Shown here: in pieces, positions 8,223 to 16,400 of the stretch
Numbering within the stretch: position 1 is the stretch's first letter
Layout: each line of letters starts with the position of its first letter
Notes under the pieces: generated by a model
Told to the model about the DNA's origin: nothing
Database searches by the model: none
What the model saw: the letters and a program-made list of their open reading frames with translations, nothing else
Origin: DATBLE01 sp963841405
GTDB lineage: Bacteria > Actinomycetota > Thermoleophilia > Gaiellales > Gaiellaceae
DNA length: 64,000 nucleotides
Assembly: GCA_963841405.1 (NCBI GenBank)
Contig: CAWJCM010000003.1
Location: forward strand, 1 to 64,000
Direction of reading: 5' to 3'
Program-made: the position numbers and the translations under genes

Positions 8223-9167
8223 TCAGCGGATAAGCATCGCATCGCCGAAGGAGTAGAAGCGGTAGCGGTCGGCGATCGCCAGCCGGTACAGCTTCCTCGT
8301 CTCCGCGACGCCGGCGAAGGCCATCACGAGCGCAATGAGCGTCGAGCGCGGCAGGTGGAAGTTCGTCAGCAGGGCGTCAACACGGCGGAACTGGAAGCCG
8401 GGCGTCACGAAGAGCTCGGTGCGGCCTGCAAGCGGCCCGCCGCGGGCCAGCGTCTCCAGCACGCGCACGGTCGTCGTCCCGACCGCGGCGACACGCGGCG
8501 CGGCGCGAATGCGCTCCCAGGCAGTGGCGGTCACCGAGTAGCGCTCGCCGTGCAGCCGGTGCTCGGCGAGATCGTCCACGGAGACCGGACGAAAGGTGTC
8601 GAGGCCGACGTGGAGCGTCACCCGCTCCACCTCCAGCTGAGCCAAGAGCTCCGGCGTGAAGTGCAGGCCGGCGGTCGGCGCAGCGGCCGACCCCGCTTCA
8701 CGCGCGTACACGGTCTGGTAGCGCTCCGGATCGGCGAGCGGCTCTCGGATGTACGGCGGCAGCGGCACCGTGCCGGCCCAAGCTGGGCCGGCCGGATCCC
8801 CGCCGAGCCGGACCCGCCAGCGACCCTCGCCGAGGTGCTCGAGCAGCTCGACGCCGCCGTACCTCCTCCCCGCCCGCAGGCGCCGGGTCGGCCGCGCCAG
8901 CGCCTCCCACTGACCGTCGCCGAGCGCCTCGAGCAGGAGCACCTCTCCCTTCGGGTTCTCGATCGGGATCCGGGCCGGAACCACGCGCGTGTCGTTGACG
9001 ACGACGAGCGCATCGCCGACCTCCGCCGGGAGATCGCCGAACCGCCGGTGCCGAGGACGCCCGACCGCACGGTCGTAGACCAGAAGCCGGGACTCGTCGC
9101 GCCGCTCGGCCGGATGCTGTGCGATCAGCCCGGGCGGCAGGTCGTAGTCGAGCTCGGATGACTTCAT
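8223..9167 (-). CDS. queA: SAM:tRNA ribosyltransferase-isomerase QueA
   Basis: 314-residue QueA, which transfers and rearranges the ribosyl group of S-adenosylmethionine onto preQ1 in tRNA to make epoxyqueuosine. Signature stretches include YDLPPGLIAQHP near the N-terminus, VVNDTRVVPARI, AAPTAGLHFT, HVGLDTFRPV, and TNFHLPRSTLIALV toward the C-terminus. It is a little shorter than the usual 340-350 residues. It is divergent from the coiled-coil gene at 9194, sharing a 26-bp spacer, and lies upstream of tgt. ATG at 9167 has a TAGCGT box 9 nt upstream. Confidence 0.96.
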   Translation of the reverse strand: MKSSELDYDLPPGLIAQHPAERRDESRLLVYDRAVGRPRHRRFGDLPAEVGDALVVVNDTRVVPARIPIENPKGEVLLLEALGDGQWEALARPTRRLRAGRRYGGVELLEHLGEGRWRVRLGGDPAGPAWAGTVPLPPYIREPLADPERYQTVYAREAGSAAAPTAGLHFTPELLAQLEVERVTLHVGLDTFRPVSVDDLAEHRLHGERYSVTATAWERIRAAPRVAAVGTTTVRVLETLARGGPLAGRTELFVTPGFQFRRVDALLTNFHLPRSTLIALVMAFAGVAETRKLYRLAIADRYRFYSFGDAMLIR

Positions 9168-9193
9168 CCGGTGGACACGCTATCGTCGCTCTC

Positions 9194-9634
9194 GTGGAGA
9201 ACGACGCTCTCGCGCGGGCACGCGAACGGCTCTCCGAAGCGGCCGAAGGGAAGGCCCAGCCGGCCGACGTCGCAGCAGCGCTCGACCGGGCACGCGCACA
9301 GGTCGAGGCGCTCGCCGAGACTGCCGCGGCGCTCGAATCGACGCTCCCCGACCGGGTCGGCGAGGCGGTCCGGGACGGGATCCGCCTGGAGGCCCGCCCC
9401 GTCTCTCGCCAGCTCGCCGAGGTACGCGGCCTCCAGAACCAGACGATCCGCCGCCTGGAGCGAATCGAGACCGAGCTGCTCGCCGAGCGCCACTCGCGTG
9501 TCGACGACCTCGGCCTGCTGGTCGATCTCATCGAGTCGAGCTGGCGGGCGGTCGACGAGCGGCTGCGCCGGATGGAGGAGGCCGTGCAGAACCGCCAGGC
9601 TGCGACCGTCTACCGCCTCGGCGAAGCCGGCTAG
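9194..9634 (+). CDS. Coiled-coil protein of unknown function
   Basis: 146-residue, highly charged, nearly all-helical protein with heptad-like patterns (about residues 3-60 and 75-130). No signal peptide, membrane segment or cysteine motif is seen, and I recognise no family. GTG at 9194 is chosen over upstream in-frame codons because a TATCGT box ends 7 nt before it and the upstream extension overlaps queA. It is divergent from queA. A composite repeat begins immediately after the stop. Confidence 0.7.
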   Translation: MENDALARARERLSEAAEGKAQPADVAAALDRARAQVEALAETAAALESTLPDRVGEAVRDGIRLEARPVSRQLAEVRGLQNQTIRRLERIETELLAERHSRVDDLGLLVDLIESSWRAVDERLRRMEEAVQNRQAATVYRLGEAG

Positions 9635-9760
9635 GACGCTCGCTCCGCTCGCTTCACGGGGGAAACGGCCGGTTTCCCACCGTGTGCCCCCTTCCCCAAC
9701 ACCAACGCACCGCTGCAGCCGTTGTGGCCGCGGCCGCGCATGTCGGCCGCGGCGGCGAAG
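9635..9760 (+). repeat. Composite repeat (A block, arm, B block)
   Basis: Copy 2. The 20-bp lead 9635-9654 starts at the base after the stop codon and is repeated exactly, inverted, at 54743-54762. The palindrome 9655-9684 (GGGGGAAAC / GTTTCCC, imperfect) is followed by a pyrimidine arm (CCCCCTTCCC) and, at about 9732-9760, a B block with CATGTCGGCCGCGGCGGCG. Orientation matches the upstream gene. Confidence 0.75.
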
Positions 9761-9779
9761 AACCAGATAGGTACGGGCC

Positions 9780-10670
9780 TCACGTCAGCGCGAGGATCAC
9801 GGCGCTCGTCGCCGCCCAGGCGACCAGCGTCACGATCAGCGGCACGTCCGTGAGCAGGACGTTCTCGGGCTCCTCGCCGAGATCGTGGCGGTGCAGCAGC
9901 AGCAGGTAGCGAAAGACGCCGTACACGACGAACGGGACGGTCGCCATCATCGCCTTCGAGTCGCGAGCGCCGAACGTGTACAGCGAGTACGCGATCACGG
10001 TGGAAGCGGCGACGACGGAGACCAGCTGGTCGACCAGCGCCAGCGAGTACCCCTCCAGCACCGGGCGCCCGGGCGTCTTGTCGGCGCCGACGAGGACGAG
10101 CTCTGCGCGGCGCTTCGCGAGCGCGAGGAACAGCGCCAGCAGCCCCGTGCAGATCAGTAGCCACGGCGAGATGTGCACGTCCACCGCCTCGGCGCCGGCG
10201 CTCGCCCGCACCACGAACAGTGCTGCGATCACCAGCACGTCGATCAGCACGACGTGCTTGAGACCGGCCGAGTACGCCATCTGCAGTGCGAGAAAACCCG
10301 CCATGAGCGCGATCGACCACGGGCCGAGGTAGGCGGCGAGACCGAAGCCGGCGCAGGCGAGGATGACAGCGAGCGCGAGCGCGAGCCCGACCGGCAGCTC
10401 GCCGCTCGCGATCGGCCGCAGGCGCTTCACCGGATGGTCGCGGTCGTGAGGAGCGTCGCGGACGTCGTTCGCGAGGTACGAGGCGCTCGACGCGGCGCAG
10501 TAGGCGACGAAGGCGACGCAGGCGTCGAGCCAGAGGCCCCTGTCGCCGATCTTCCCGGCGAAGAGCAGGCCCGCGAACAGGAGGAGGTTCTTCGTCCACT
10601 GACGGGGGCGCAGCGCGACGAGCGCGGCGCGTGCGGCCGAGCGCGGTGCGGCGACGGCGGTCACGGCCAT
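9780..10670 (-). CDS. Decaprenyl-phosphate phosphoribosyltransferase-like UbiA enzyme
   Basis: 296-residue integral membrane prenyltransferase of the UbiA superfamily with about nine helices. The first Asp-rich motif is NDVRDAPHDRDHP (68-80) followed by KRLRPIASG, the pattern of 5-phosphoribosyl-1-pyrophosphate:decaprenyl-phosphate phosphoribosyltransferase (Rv3806c type), and the second conserved block is YSAGLKHVVLIDV. That enzyme makes DPPR, the precursor of the arabinose donor for cell-wall arabinan. ATG at 10670 is preferred: TACCAT lies 7 nt upstream. The arabinan role is inferred; other UbiA activities remain possible. Confidence 0.82.
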   Translation of the reverse strand: MAVTAVAAPRSAARAALVALRPRQWTKNLLLFAGLLFAGKIGDRGLWLDACVAFVAYCAASSASYLANDVRDAPHDRDHPVKRLRPIASGELPVGLALALAVILACAGFGLAAYLGPWSIALMAGFLALQMAYSAGLKHVVLIDVLVIAALFVVRASAGAEAVDVHISPWLLICTGLLALFLALAKRRAELVLVGADKTPGRPVLEGYSLALVDQLVSVVAASTVIAYSLYTFGARDSKAMMATVPFVVYGVFRYLLLLHRHDLGEEPENVLLTDVPLIVTLVAWAATSAVILALT

Positions 10671-10714
10671 CGGCCGGATGGTAGTCGCCCCACCCACCGG
10701 CGCCGCGGGCAAGC

Positions 10715-12115
10715 TCAGGAGGGAGGCATCACCGGCAGGCGCAGATCGAACCGGCTGCCGGCGCCGAGCTCGCTCTCGAGCTCGATCCGGCCGCCGAGCG
10801 CGACCGCCAGCTCGCGGGCGATCGCCAGGCCCAGCCCCGTGCCGCCGCCGTCCCGCGACCAGAACGGCCGGAAGATGCGGTCGCGGTCGGACGGCTTGAT
10901 CCCCGGCCCGGTGTCCGCGACCGAGACGGAGACCGTGCCGTTCGCGGCGACGAGCGCCAGGTCGACCCGACCGCCGTCCGGCGTCCAGCGGAAGGCGTTC
11001 GAGAGCAGGTTGGAGACGATCTGGAGCACCCGGTCGCCGTCGGAGACGATCACCGGCGCACCGTCGCTGTCGCAGCGATAGTCGATCTCCCGCCGCCGCG
11101 CCTCCTCGCCGAAAGTGGCGAACGCCTGCTCGACCAGCCGGCCCATGTCCACTTCCTCGTGCAACACCGTGAAGCGGTGCGCGTCGAGCTTCGCCAGGTC
11201 GAGGACGTCGCCGACGAGCCGCTCGAGCCGCTCCGCCTCCGCGGCGACCACCCCGAGCGACTCGGCCTCCATCACCGGGTCGATGATCAGCCCCTCCCGC
11301 AGCGCCTCGACGTGCCCGCGGATCGCGGTCAGCGGCGTCCGCAGCTCGTGGGACACGGACATCAGGAAGTTCCGCTCGCGCTCGTCGGCCTCGGCCAGCC
11401 TCGCCGCCATCTCACGGAACCGCTCGGACAGGTGGCTGATCTCGTCCGTCCCCCGCACATTCGGGATGTCGACGTCGTACCGGCCCCTGGCGATGCCGTC
11501 GGCCGCCTTCGAGAGCGCGAGCACGGGCGCCGCGATCCGCCGCGACAGGTACCAGGCGAGCCCGGCGGCCACGAACAGCCCGACGCCGAGCGCGACCAGG
11601 AGCAGCTCGAAGAGCGAGAACCAGCCCTGGGTCAGGTCCGTCTTCTTCCTGGCGACCACGAGGGCGCCGAAGTTCTGCCCGTCGAGCACGAGCGGCTGAC
11701 CCACCGCGAGAAAAGTCTTGTGCTCGCCGGGCGGCGTGAACTCGAAGGTGGTCACCCTCTTGCCGTCGATCAGTGTCTGCCACTCGTCACCCACCTGCGG
11801 GCGGGAGAGCTCGCGAAGGCCGGAGGCGTGCCGGAAGAAGACGGGGGCGCCGACGTAGTAGAGGCGCGCCCCGGTCGCCTGCTCGAGCTGCGGCCTGTCG
11901 AAGACCGGGGCCGACCGGCCCTCGTCGATCGAGCGGAGCGCCTGTTTTGCGTAGAGCTGCGAGAGCCCGCGCGCCTCCCGCTTCAGCTCGGAGAGCGACT
12001 GCGAGCGGACATGGTCCTGGAACAGCTGGACCGCGATCAGGCTCGTCACGACGCCCGCCAACGCGACGCCCGCCAGGTAGAACGCCGGCAGGCGGAAGCG
12101 CAGCGACCGAAACAC
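10715..12115 (-). CDS. Sensor histidine kinase (HAMP-HisKA-HATPase)
   Basis: 466-residue membrane kinase. One helix at about 10-30, a periplasmic sensor region to about 155, a second helix near 165-190, a HAMP linker, then the H-box SVSHELRTPL and an HATPase domain with the N box (NLLSNAFRWT), DTGPGIK and GGTGLGLAIA. It is translated from GTG at 12115, eight nt past the stop of its response regulator, so kinase and regulator form one operon with the secreted protein at 12825-13334. It should phosphorylate the PhoB-type regulator next to it; the stimulus is unknown. Confidence 0.93.
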   Translation of the reverse strand: MFRSLRFRLPAFYLAGVALAGVVTSLIAVQLFQDHVRSQSLSELKREARGLSQLYAKQALRSIDEGRSAPVFDRPQLEQATGARLYYVGAPVFFRHASGLRELSRPQVGDEWQTLIDGKRVTTFEFTPPGEHKTFLAVGQPLVLDGQNFGALVVARKKTDLTQGWFSLFELLLVALGVGLFVAAGLAWYLSRRIAAPVLALSKAADGIARGRYDVDIPNVRGTDEISHLSERFREMAARLAEADERERNFLMSVSHELRTPLTAIRGHVEALREGLIIDPVMEAESLGVVAAEAERLERLVGDVLDLAKLDAHRFTVLHEEVDMGRLVEQAFATFGEEARRREIDYRCDSDGAPVIVSDGDRVLQIVSNLLSNAFRWTPDGGRVDLALVAANGTVSVSVADTGPGIKPSDRDRIFRPFWSRDGGGTGLGLAIARELAVALGGRIELESELGAGSRFDLRLPVMPPS

Positions 12116-12123
12116 GCTGTCGC

Positions 12124-12828
12124 CTAGGCGGCCGCGTCCTTCGCGGGCGCGACCTTGTACCCGACGCCCCACACCGTCACGACCGGCGAGGCATCTCCGA
12201 GCTTCCGCCGGAGCTGCCGGACATGGACGTCGACGGTTCGCGTGTCGCCGGCGAACGTGTAGCCCCACACGCGCTCGAGCAGCTGGTCGCGCGTGAGGAC
12301 GAGACCGCGGTGGTCGAGCAGCTCCCACAACAGGTCGAACTCCTTCGGCGCGAGCTGGATCTCCTCCTCTCCGACATGCACCTCGCGTCGGCCGGCGTCG
12401 ATCAGGAGCCGGCCGTGCCGGAGCTGCTTGCTCTCGATCTGGCGCCGCTCGGGGGAGGCACGGCGCATGATCGACTTCACCCGGGCGACGAGCTCGCGCG
12501 GATTGAACGGCTTCGTCAGGTAGTCGTCGGCGCCGACCTCGAGGCCGATGATCTTGTCCACGTCCTCGTCGCGGGCGGTCAGCATCAGGATCGGGACGTC
12601 GGAGCTCTTGCGGATGCGCCGGCAGACCTCGATCCCGTCGATGTCCGGGAGCATCAGGTCGAGGACGATCAGGGCCGGCGCCGAGGCCTGGAACTGCGCC
12701 AGCGCCTCGTTCCCGGTCGCGGCCGTGCGGACGGTGTAGCCGGCGTTCTTCAGGTACAGGGCGACGAAGGACGCGATCGAGCTCTCGTCCTCGACGACCA
12801 GGACGCTCTGGTTGGGGCGGGTGGTCAC
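12124..12828 (-). CDS. OmpR/PhoB-family response regulator
   Basis: 234-residue two-domain regulator. The receiver has the acidic pair VVEDES, the phosphoacceptor Asp in VLDLMLPDIDG, the switch Thr in LMLTAR and the Lys in YLTKPFNP; the C-terminal winged helix has APKEFDLLWEL and ends with RTVDVHVRQLRRKLG and VWGVGYKV. All catalytic residues are present, in contrast to the degenerate regulator at 1-559. The start overlaps the stop of the secreted-protein gene by 4 bp (ATGA), showing tight coupling. Confidence 0.96.
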   Translation of the reverse strand: MTTRPNQSVLVVEDESSIASFVALYLKNAGYTVRTAATGNEALAQFQASAPALIVLDLMLPDIDGIEVCRRIRKSSDVPILMLTARDEDVDKIIGLEVGADDYLTKPFNPRELVARVKSIMRRASPERRQIESKQLRHGRLLIDAGRREVHVGEEEIQLAPKEFDLLWELLDHRGLVLTRDQLLERVWGYTFAGDTRTVDVHVRQLRRKLGDASPVVTVWGVGYKVAPAKDAAA

Positions 12829-13334
12829 TTCGCCGGCAGGCTGGGTGCCTGACCGAGCGTGTAGGTGGTCGGATGACCGGGAAGCGAACGGAACGGGCCG
12901 CCGTCGATCGAATAGCGGCCCGGAAAGTCCGTGTAGCCCGACGCGTCGAGAACGGCGGTGCCCCGACCGACGGCGCTGATGTCGACCCCGGTCGCATTGA
13001 TCTGGACGCGGAAGAGCCCGCCGATCATCCGGAAGCGGATGTCGTCGCCGCTGTACTGAATCCTTCCGCCGCTCAGGAACCGAACCCCCTCCGCTCCGGA
13101 GACGACGGGCACCCGACCGTCCGTGAGGTCGAGGTCCGAGACGATCACGTTCCCCTGGTCGAAGCGGCCGAGGATCCCGCCGCGCGCGCGCACGACCACG
13201 TTGCCGTTGCCGTTGTCGACGACGAGCGTCCCGTCGCCGGGCGCCCTGGGGGAGCCGAGGGTTGCGGTGGCGGCCCAGGCTGCTGCCGGCAGCATGAGCG
13301 CCATCACCAGGACAAGCGGAAAGAAGCGACGCAT
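12825..13334 (-). CDS. Secreted protein, first gene of two-component operon
   Basis: 169-residue protein with a signal peptide (Arg-Arg, hydrophobic 4-20, AWA cleavage site near 21). The mature part is rich in beta-prone Gly/Val/Asp repeats such as DGTLVVDNGNGNVVVRARGG and may form a beta-helix or beta-sandwich. I recognise no family. Because it is co-transcribed with the response regulator and kinase and is exported, it may be a ligand-binding or wall-associated accessory to the sensor; this is inference. Confidence 0.75.
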   Translation of the reverse strand: MRRFFPLVLVMALMLPAAAWAATATLGSPRAPGDGTLVVDNGNGNVVVRARGGILGRFDQGNVIVSDLDLTDGRVPVVSGAEGVRFLSGGRIQYSGDDIRFRMIGGLFRVQINATGVDISAVGRGTAVLDASGYTDFPGRYSIDGGPFRSLPGHPTTYTLGQAPSLPAK

Positions 13335-13403
13335 CGCCAGAGTCAGTATCGCCTTCCGTGTTGTTGTCGGTCTAATCGCCGTGTAAAGAGAGTGTAAGAG
13401 CCT

Positions 13404-14078
13404 TCAGCAGCTGGGGGCAACAGGCCGCACAGGCGGTCCCCCAGCCACGTGGTAGCGCCGCAGCAGCGTGCCGAGCCGGGCCCGGTAGACGTTCATGTCC
13501 TTGCGCGTCCAGTCCCCGTGCGTCTGACAGCGCCAGGGAGCATACCGCTCGTGGTGATACGGGCTGGTCAGGCTCTCGTTGTGCCCGATCACGTTGCGCA
13601 GCTGGATGTCGTAGCGGCCGATCAGCCACGCGGTCAGCCGCAGCGACGCGGCCAGCTGCCGCGGGTTGCCGAGGACCTCGGCGTCGCTCGTCCCGACGTG
13701 CTCGATCCCGATCGCCGTGTAGTTGAGTCCGACGGTGTGCCGACACATGGTCGTCAGCGAGACGAGTTGGTAGATCGTGCCGTCCCTGTCGATCACGAAG
13801 TGGGCGCAGGTGCCCGGCAGCTCGTGCAGCTCCGAGTCGGGCGTGTCGGCGGCGAAGGTCGAGTACGCCGACGAGAAGCTCTCGGAAGCCGTGTAGTGCT
13901 CGACGATCACGCGCGGGTTCTCGAGCCGCCAGGTGTTCAGGCCGTAGTGCCGCCGCGCGTATGCGGCGGTCTCGGCCTGCCGCCGCGCGCCGAACGGGAT
14001 CGGCTTGGAGACGACCGGCGGCTTCGGCGGAGCTGCTGCGGGCGCGAGCAGCGCCAGGGCGACGAGGAGGGCAGCCAC
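13404..14078 (-). CDS. N-acetylmuramoyl-L-alanine amidase / PGRP-like, secreted
   Basis: 224-residue zinc amidase of the Amidase_2/PGRP fold that would cut the lactyl-peptide bond of peptidoglycan. It begins with a short hydrophobic signal (residues 2-15). Likely zinc ligands are His61 (VEHYTAS), His114 (MCRHTVGLNYT) and the His in CQTHGDWTRKD; the IGIEHVG strand is typical. Extra cysteines (91, 112, the QTH Cys and the C-terminal Cys) suggest disulphides outside the membrane. GTG at 14078 has TACTCT 8 nt upstream. It is followed by a run of cell-wall genes on the same strand. Confidence 0.88.
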   Translation of the reverse strand: MAALLVALALLAPAAAPPKPPVVSKPIPFGARRQAETAAYARRHYGLNTWRLENPRVIVEHYTASESFSSAYSTFAADTPDSELHELPGTCAHFVIDRDGTIYQLVSLTTMCRHTVGLNYTAIGIEHVGTSDAEVLGNPRQLAASLRLTAWLIGRYDIQLRNVIGHNESLTSPYHHERYAPWRCQTHGDWTRKDMNVYRARLGTLLRRYHVAGGPPVRPVAPSC

Positions 14079-14093
14079 GGCGGCCCAGAGTAG

Positions 14094-15191
14094 CTAGCCG
14101 ACCTTCTTGAACCGTTCGAGAGCGAGCTTCGCGGCACGACCGGCGAGGACGTCCGAGGCCGTGCCGACGCCGTTCCCGTAGGTCATCACGGCAGCGACGA
14201 GCACGCCGCCAGGCCAGTAGACGAGCCCGGCGTCGTGGCGGGCAGACGAGATCCAGCCGGCCTTGTGCAGGAGCGTGTCAGGGCCGCCGCCGATGAAGCG
14301 GCCGAGCTTGCCGCGATCGGGCACGTGGACGAGCAGGTAGAGCAGGTAGCGTGCATCCGAGGGGGTGAACGCGCTTCCGTGCCGGGCGATCAGCGGTCCG
14401 TGTCCGTCGGCGGCGAGGTGGATGTCTGTGAACAGCCGCGCCAGGTCGTAGGCGGTCGTGTACTTGCAGCACGGGAACGACGACTGGCTCTCGACCCGGA
14501 CCCGGATCGGCGGCAGCGCCGGCGTGCCGCGGAGGTAGCCGCCGCCCATCCAGGTGTCGCCGATGCCCAGTCCGCGCAGCAACTCGTCGACCCGGGTGCC
14601 GCCGCCGAAGGTCGATTCGGTCTCGTTGGCAGCGTCGTTGTCGGACTCGATCAGCATCCGGCGGAGCAGTGAGTCGAGGTACGAGCCGCTCGCCAGCTTG
14701 CCCGTGTGGCTGCGCAGGGCCTCGACGGCGATTGCCACCTTCAGTGTCGAGGCCGCCGGGAAGCGCGCACGGGCGTTCCAGGCGCCGCCCCGTCCGGTGA
14801 CCAGATCCTCTACGTAGAGGGCGCTCGTTCCCGGAAAGGAGCGGGCGAGCGCGCGGACGGTACGCGCCAGCCGGCGATCCTGCGTCGCCCGGACCGCGCG
14901 TGGCGCCGCCGAACGAGGGAGGCCGAACACGTGCGAAACGGTCGCCCGCTCGGCCCGATGCCCCGCCGAGTACGCGGCCACCTTCACGGTCACGTCCTTT
15001 CGCGGGAGCGCCACGGTGAAGTCGAAGCTGCCGCCGGTGACACGGCGCACTGCGATCGATCTCTCCCCCACGCCGACGACGACCGCCCACGTGCCGCGCG
15101 GCAGCCGGCCCGCGATCCGCCCGAACGAGACCTCGCGCTCGGCCGGCGCCACCAGCGCGAGCGGCGGAGGCGAAGGCGCGTCGGCGGTCAC
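14094..15191 (-). CDS. Class A beta-lactamase-fold serine hydrolase
   Basis: 365-residue protein. The C-terminal 260 residues show penicillin-recognising motifs: SxxK as Ser148-Thr-Leu-Lys151 (FPAASTLKVAI), SDN at 183-185 (IESDNDAANE) and a KTG variant in LLHKAGWIS. The N-terminal 100 residues look like a beta-sandwich and no clear signal peptide is seen. GTG at 15191 overlaps the upstream stop by one base (TAGTG), so it is coupled to the putative glycosidase gene. Either a beta-lactamase or a D,D-peptidase-like activity fits. Confidence 0.85.
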   Translation of the reverse strand: MTADAPSPPPLALVAPAEREVSFGRIAGRLPRGTWAVVVGVGERSIAVRRVTGGSFDFTVALPRKDVTVKVAAYSAGHRAERATVSHVFGLPRSAAPRAVRATQDRRLARTVRALARSFPGTSALYVEDLVTGRGGAWNARARFPAASTLKVAIAVEALRSHTGKLASGSYLDSLLRRMLIESDNDAANETESTFGGGTRVDELLRGLGIGDTWMGGGYLRGTPALPPIRVRVESQSSFPCCKYTTAYDLARLFTDIHLAADGHGPLIARHGSAFTPSDARYLLYLLVHVPDRGKLGRFIGGGPDTLLHKAGWISSARHDAGLVYWPGGVLVAAVMTYGNGVGTASDVLAGRAAKLALERFKKVG

Positions 15192-16372
15192 TACCCGGCC
15201 AGCGCGTCGCGCGTGTAGACGCCCTCGGGGTTCCAGAGCAGATAGCCGCGCGCGTGCTGCCGGCGGGCCGCGGCGATCTGGTCGGTGACCTCGATCAGCC
15301 CGTAGCGGTGCCCGAGCGAGAAGTCCTGGAGCCACGGGATCAGGACCGCTCGGCCCTTCACCTGGCGGCGGAAGTCGAACAGGGCCCGCGCCACCGTCCG
15401 GCCGGGGTAGGCATCGGGATCGTCGATGCCGTACTCGCCCGGGGAGAAGTGCGAGGGGTAGACCATCGGGTAGATGGCGTCGAGGTACCCGGCGATCCTC
15501 TTCGGCACCTGGCCGATCCCGAGGTCGTGGGTTGCGGCCAGCCCGAAGACGTCGGCGGAGACGCGCACGCCAAGCGGGTGCAGCGTCGAGGACGCGTACT
15601 GCAGGAACCGAGCGATCGTCACGCCCTTCCGCTCGGCGCGCGCGTGGCGGTAGACGATCTGGGAGAGGTCGCCGTCGCTGGGGAAGCGGACGTAGTCGAA
15701 CTGGATCTCGTCGAACCCGGCGCTGGCGGCGGCGGCTCCGATCCCGACGGCGTAGCGCCACACACGGCGGTCGTACGGGTTCACCCAGCCCAGGCCGCCG
15801 TTGTTCAGCCAGCGCGAGCCGTCGGGACGCAGGACGGCGAGCGCCGGACGCTCCGCAGAGAGGGTCGGGTCCTCGAAGACGACCACACGGCCGATCAGGT
15901 ACATCCCGGCCGCGTGCACCCTGGCGACGACCGACTGGACGTCGTAGTAGGGCCGGGCTGCGCCGATCTCCCGGGCGAGCGCGGGGACGTCGCGCGTGAC
16001 GAACCCGACCTGGCCGTTCTCGTCCTTGACGTCGACCTCGATCGTGTTCAGGCCAAAGGCCTTCAGCGCCGTGTAGTCCTCGAGCTTCCCCGGCAGGCCC
16101 GCGAGCGGCGCGGTCACGTGGACTCCGCGCACCTCGCTCGGGTACGGCCGGGGAACGACGGGCTTGTCGACCATGATCGGCGACCGCGAAGGCGGTGGGG
16201 CGGCACGGTGGCCTCCGCTGATCTGGGTCGCGCCGAGGCCGATTCCGGCCCCGACAGCGAGGAGCGCCGCCGCCCCGGCGAGTCGGCGGCGACGACGCCT
16301 GCGCAGCGCCTGCCGGCGCCGTTCCCGGAACCGCTCGTTGGCGTCCAGCCGCGGATGGATGTACCTCGGCAC
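15191..16372 (-). CDS. Putative glycoside hydrolase (DUF4015-like), membrane-anchored
   Basis: 393-residue protein: a very basic N-terminus (RRRRRRR), one membrane helix (about 28-47), then a TIM-barrel domain resembling PF13200-type putative glycosidases, with RGVHVTA, NTIEVDVKDENGQV, VVVFEDP, WVNPYDRRVWRY, FDEIQFDYVRFPSDG and YPMVYPSHF. The acidic residues in FDEIQFDYVRFP are likely active-site residues. GTG at 16372 follows a GAGG element. It neighbours an amidase and a beta-lactamase-fold gene, which supports a cell-envelope polysaccharide role. Confidence 0.85.
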   Translation of the reverse strand: MPRYIHPRLDANERFRERRRQALRRRRRRRLAGAAALLAVGAGIGLGATQISGGHRAAPPPSRSPIMVDKPVVPRPYPSEVRGVHVTAPLAGLPGKLEDYTALKAFGLNTIEVDVKDENGQVGFVTRDVPALAREIGAARPYYDVQSVVARVHAAGMYLIGRVVVFEDPTLSAERPALAVLRPDGSRWLNNGGLGWVNPYDRRVWRYAVGIGAAAASAGFDEIQFDYVRFPSDGDLSQIVYRHARAERKGVTIARFLQYASSTLHPLGVRVSADVFGLAATHDLGIGQVPKRIAGYLDAIYPMVYPSHFSPGEYGIDDPDAYPGRTVARALFDFRRQVKGRAVLIPWLQDFSLGHRYGLIEVTDQIAAARRQHARGYLLWNPEGVYTRDALAG

Positions 16373-16400
16373 GGAACCTCGAAGCGTATGCCCGTTCCGG

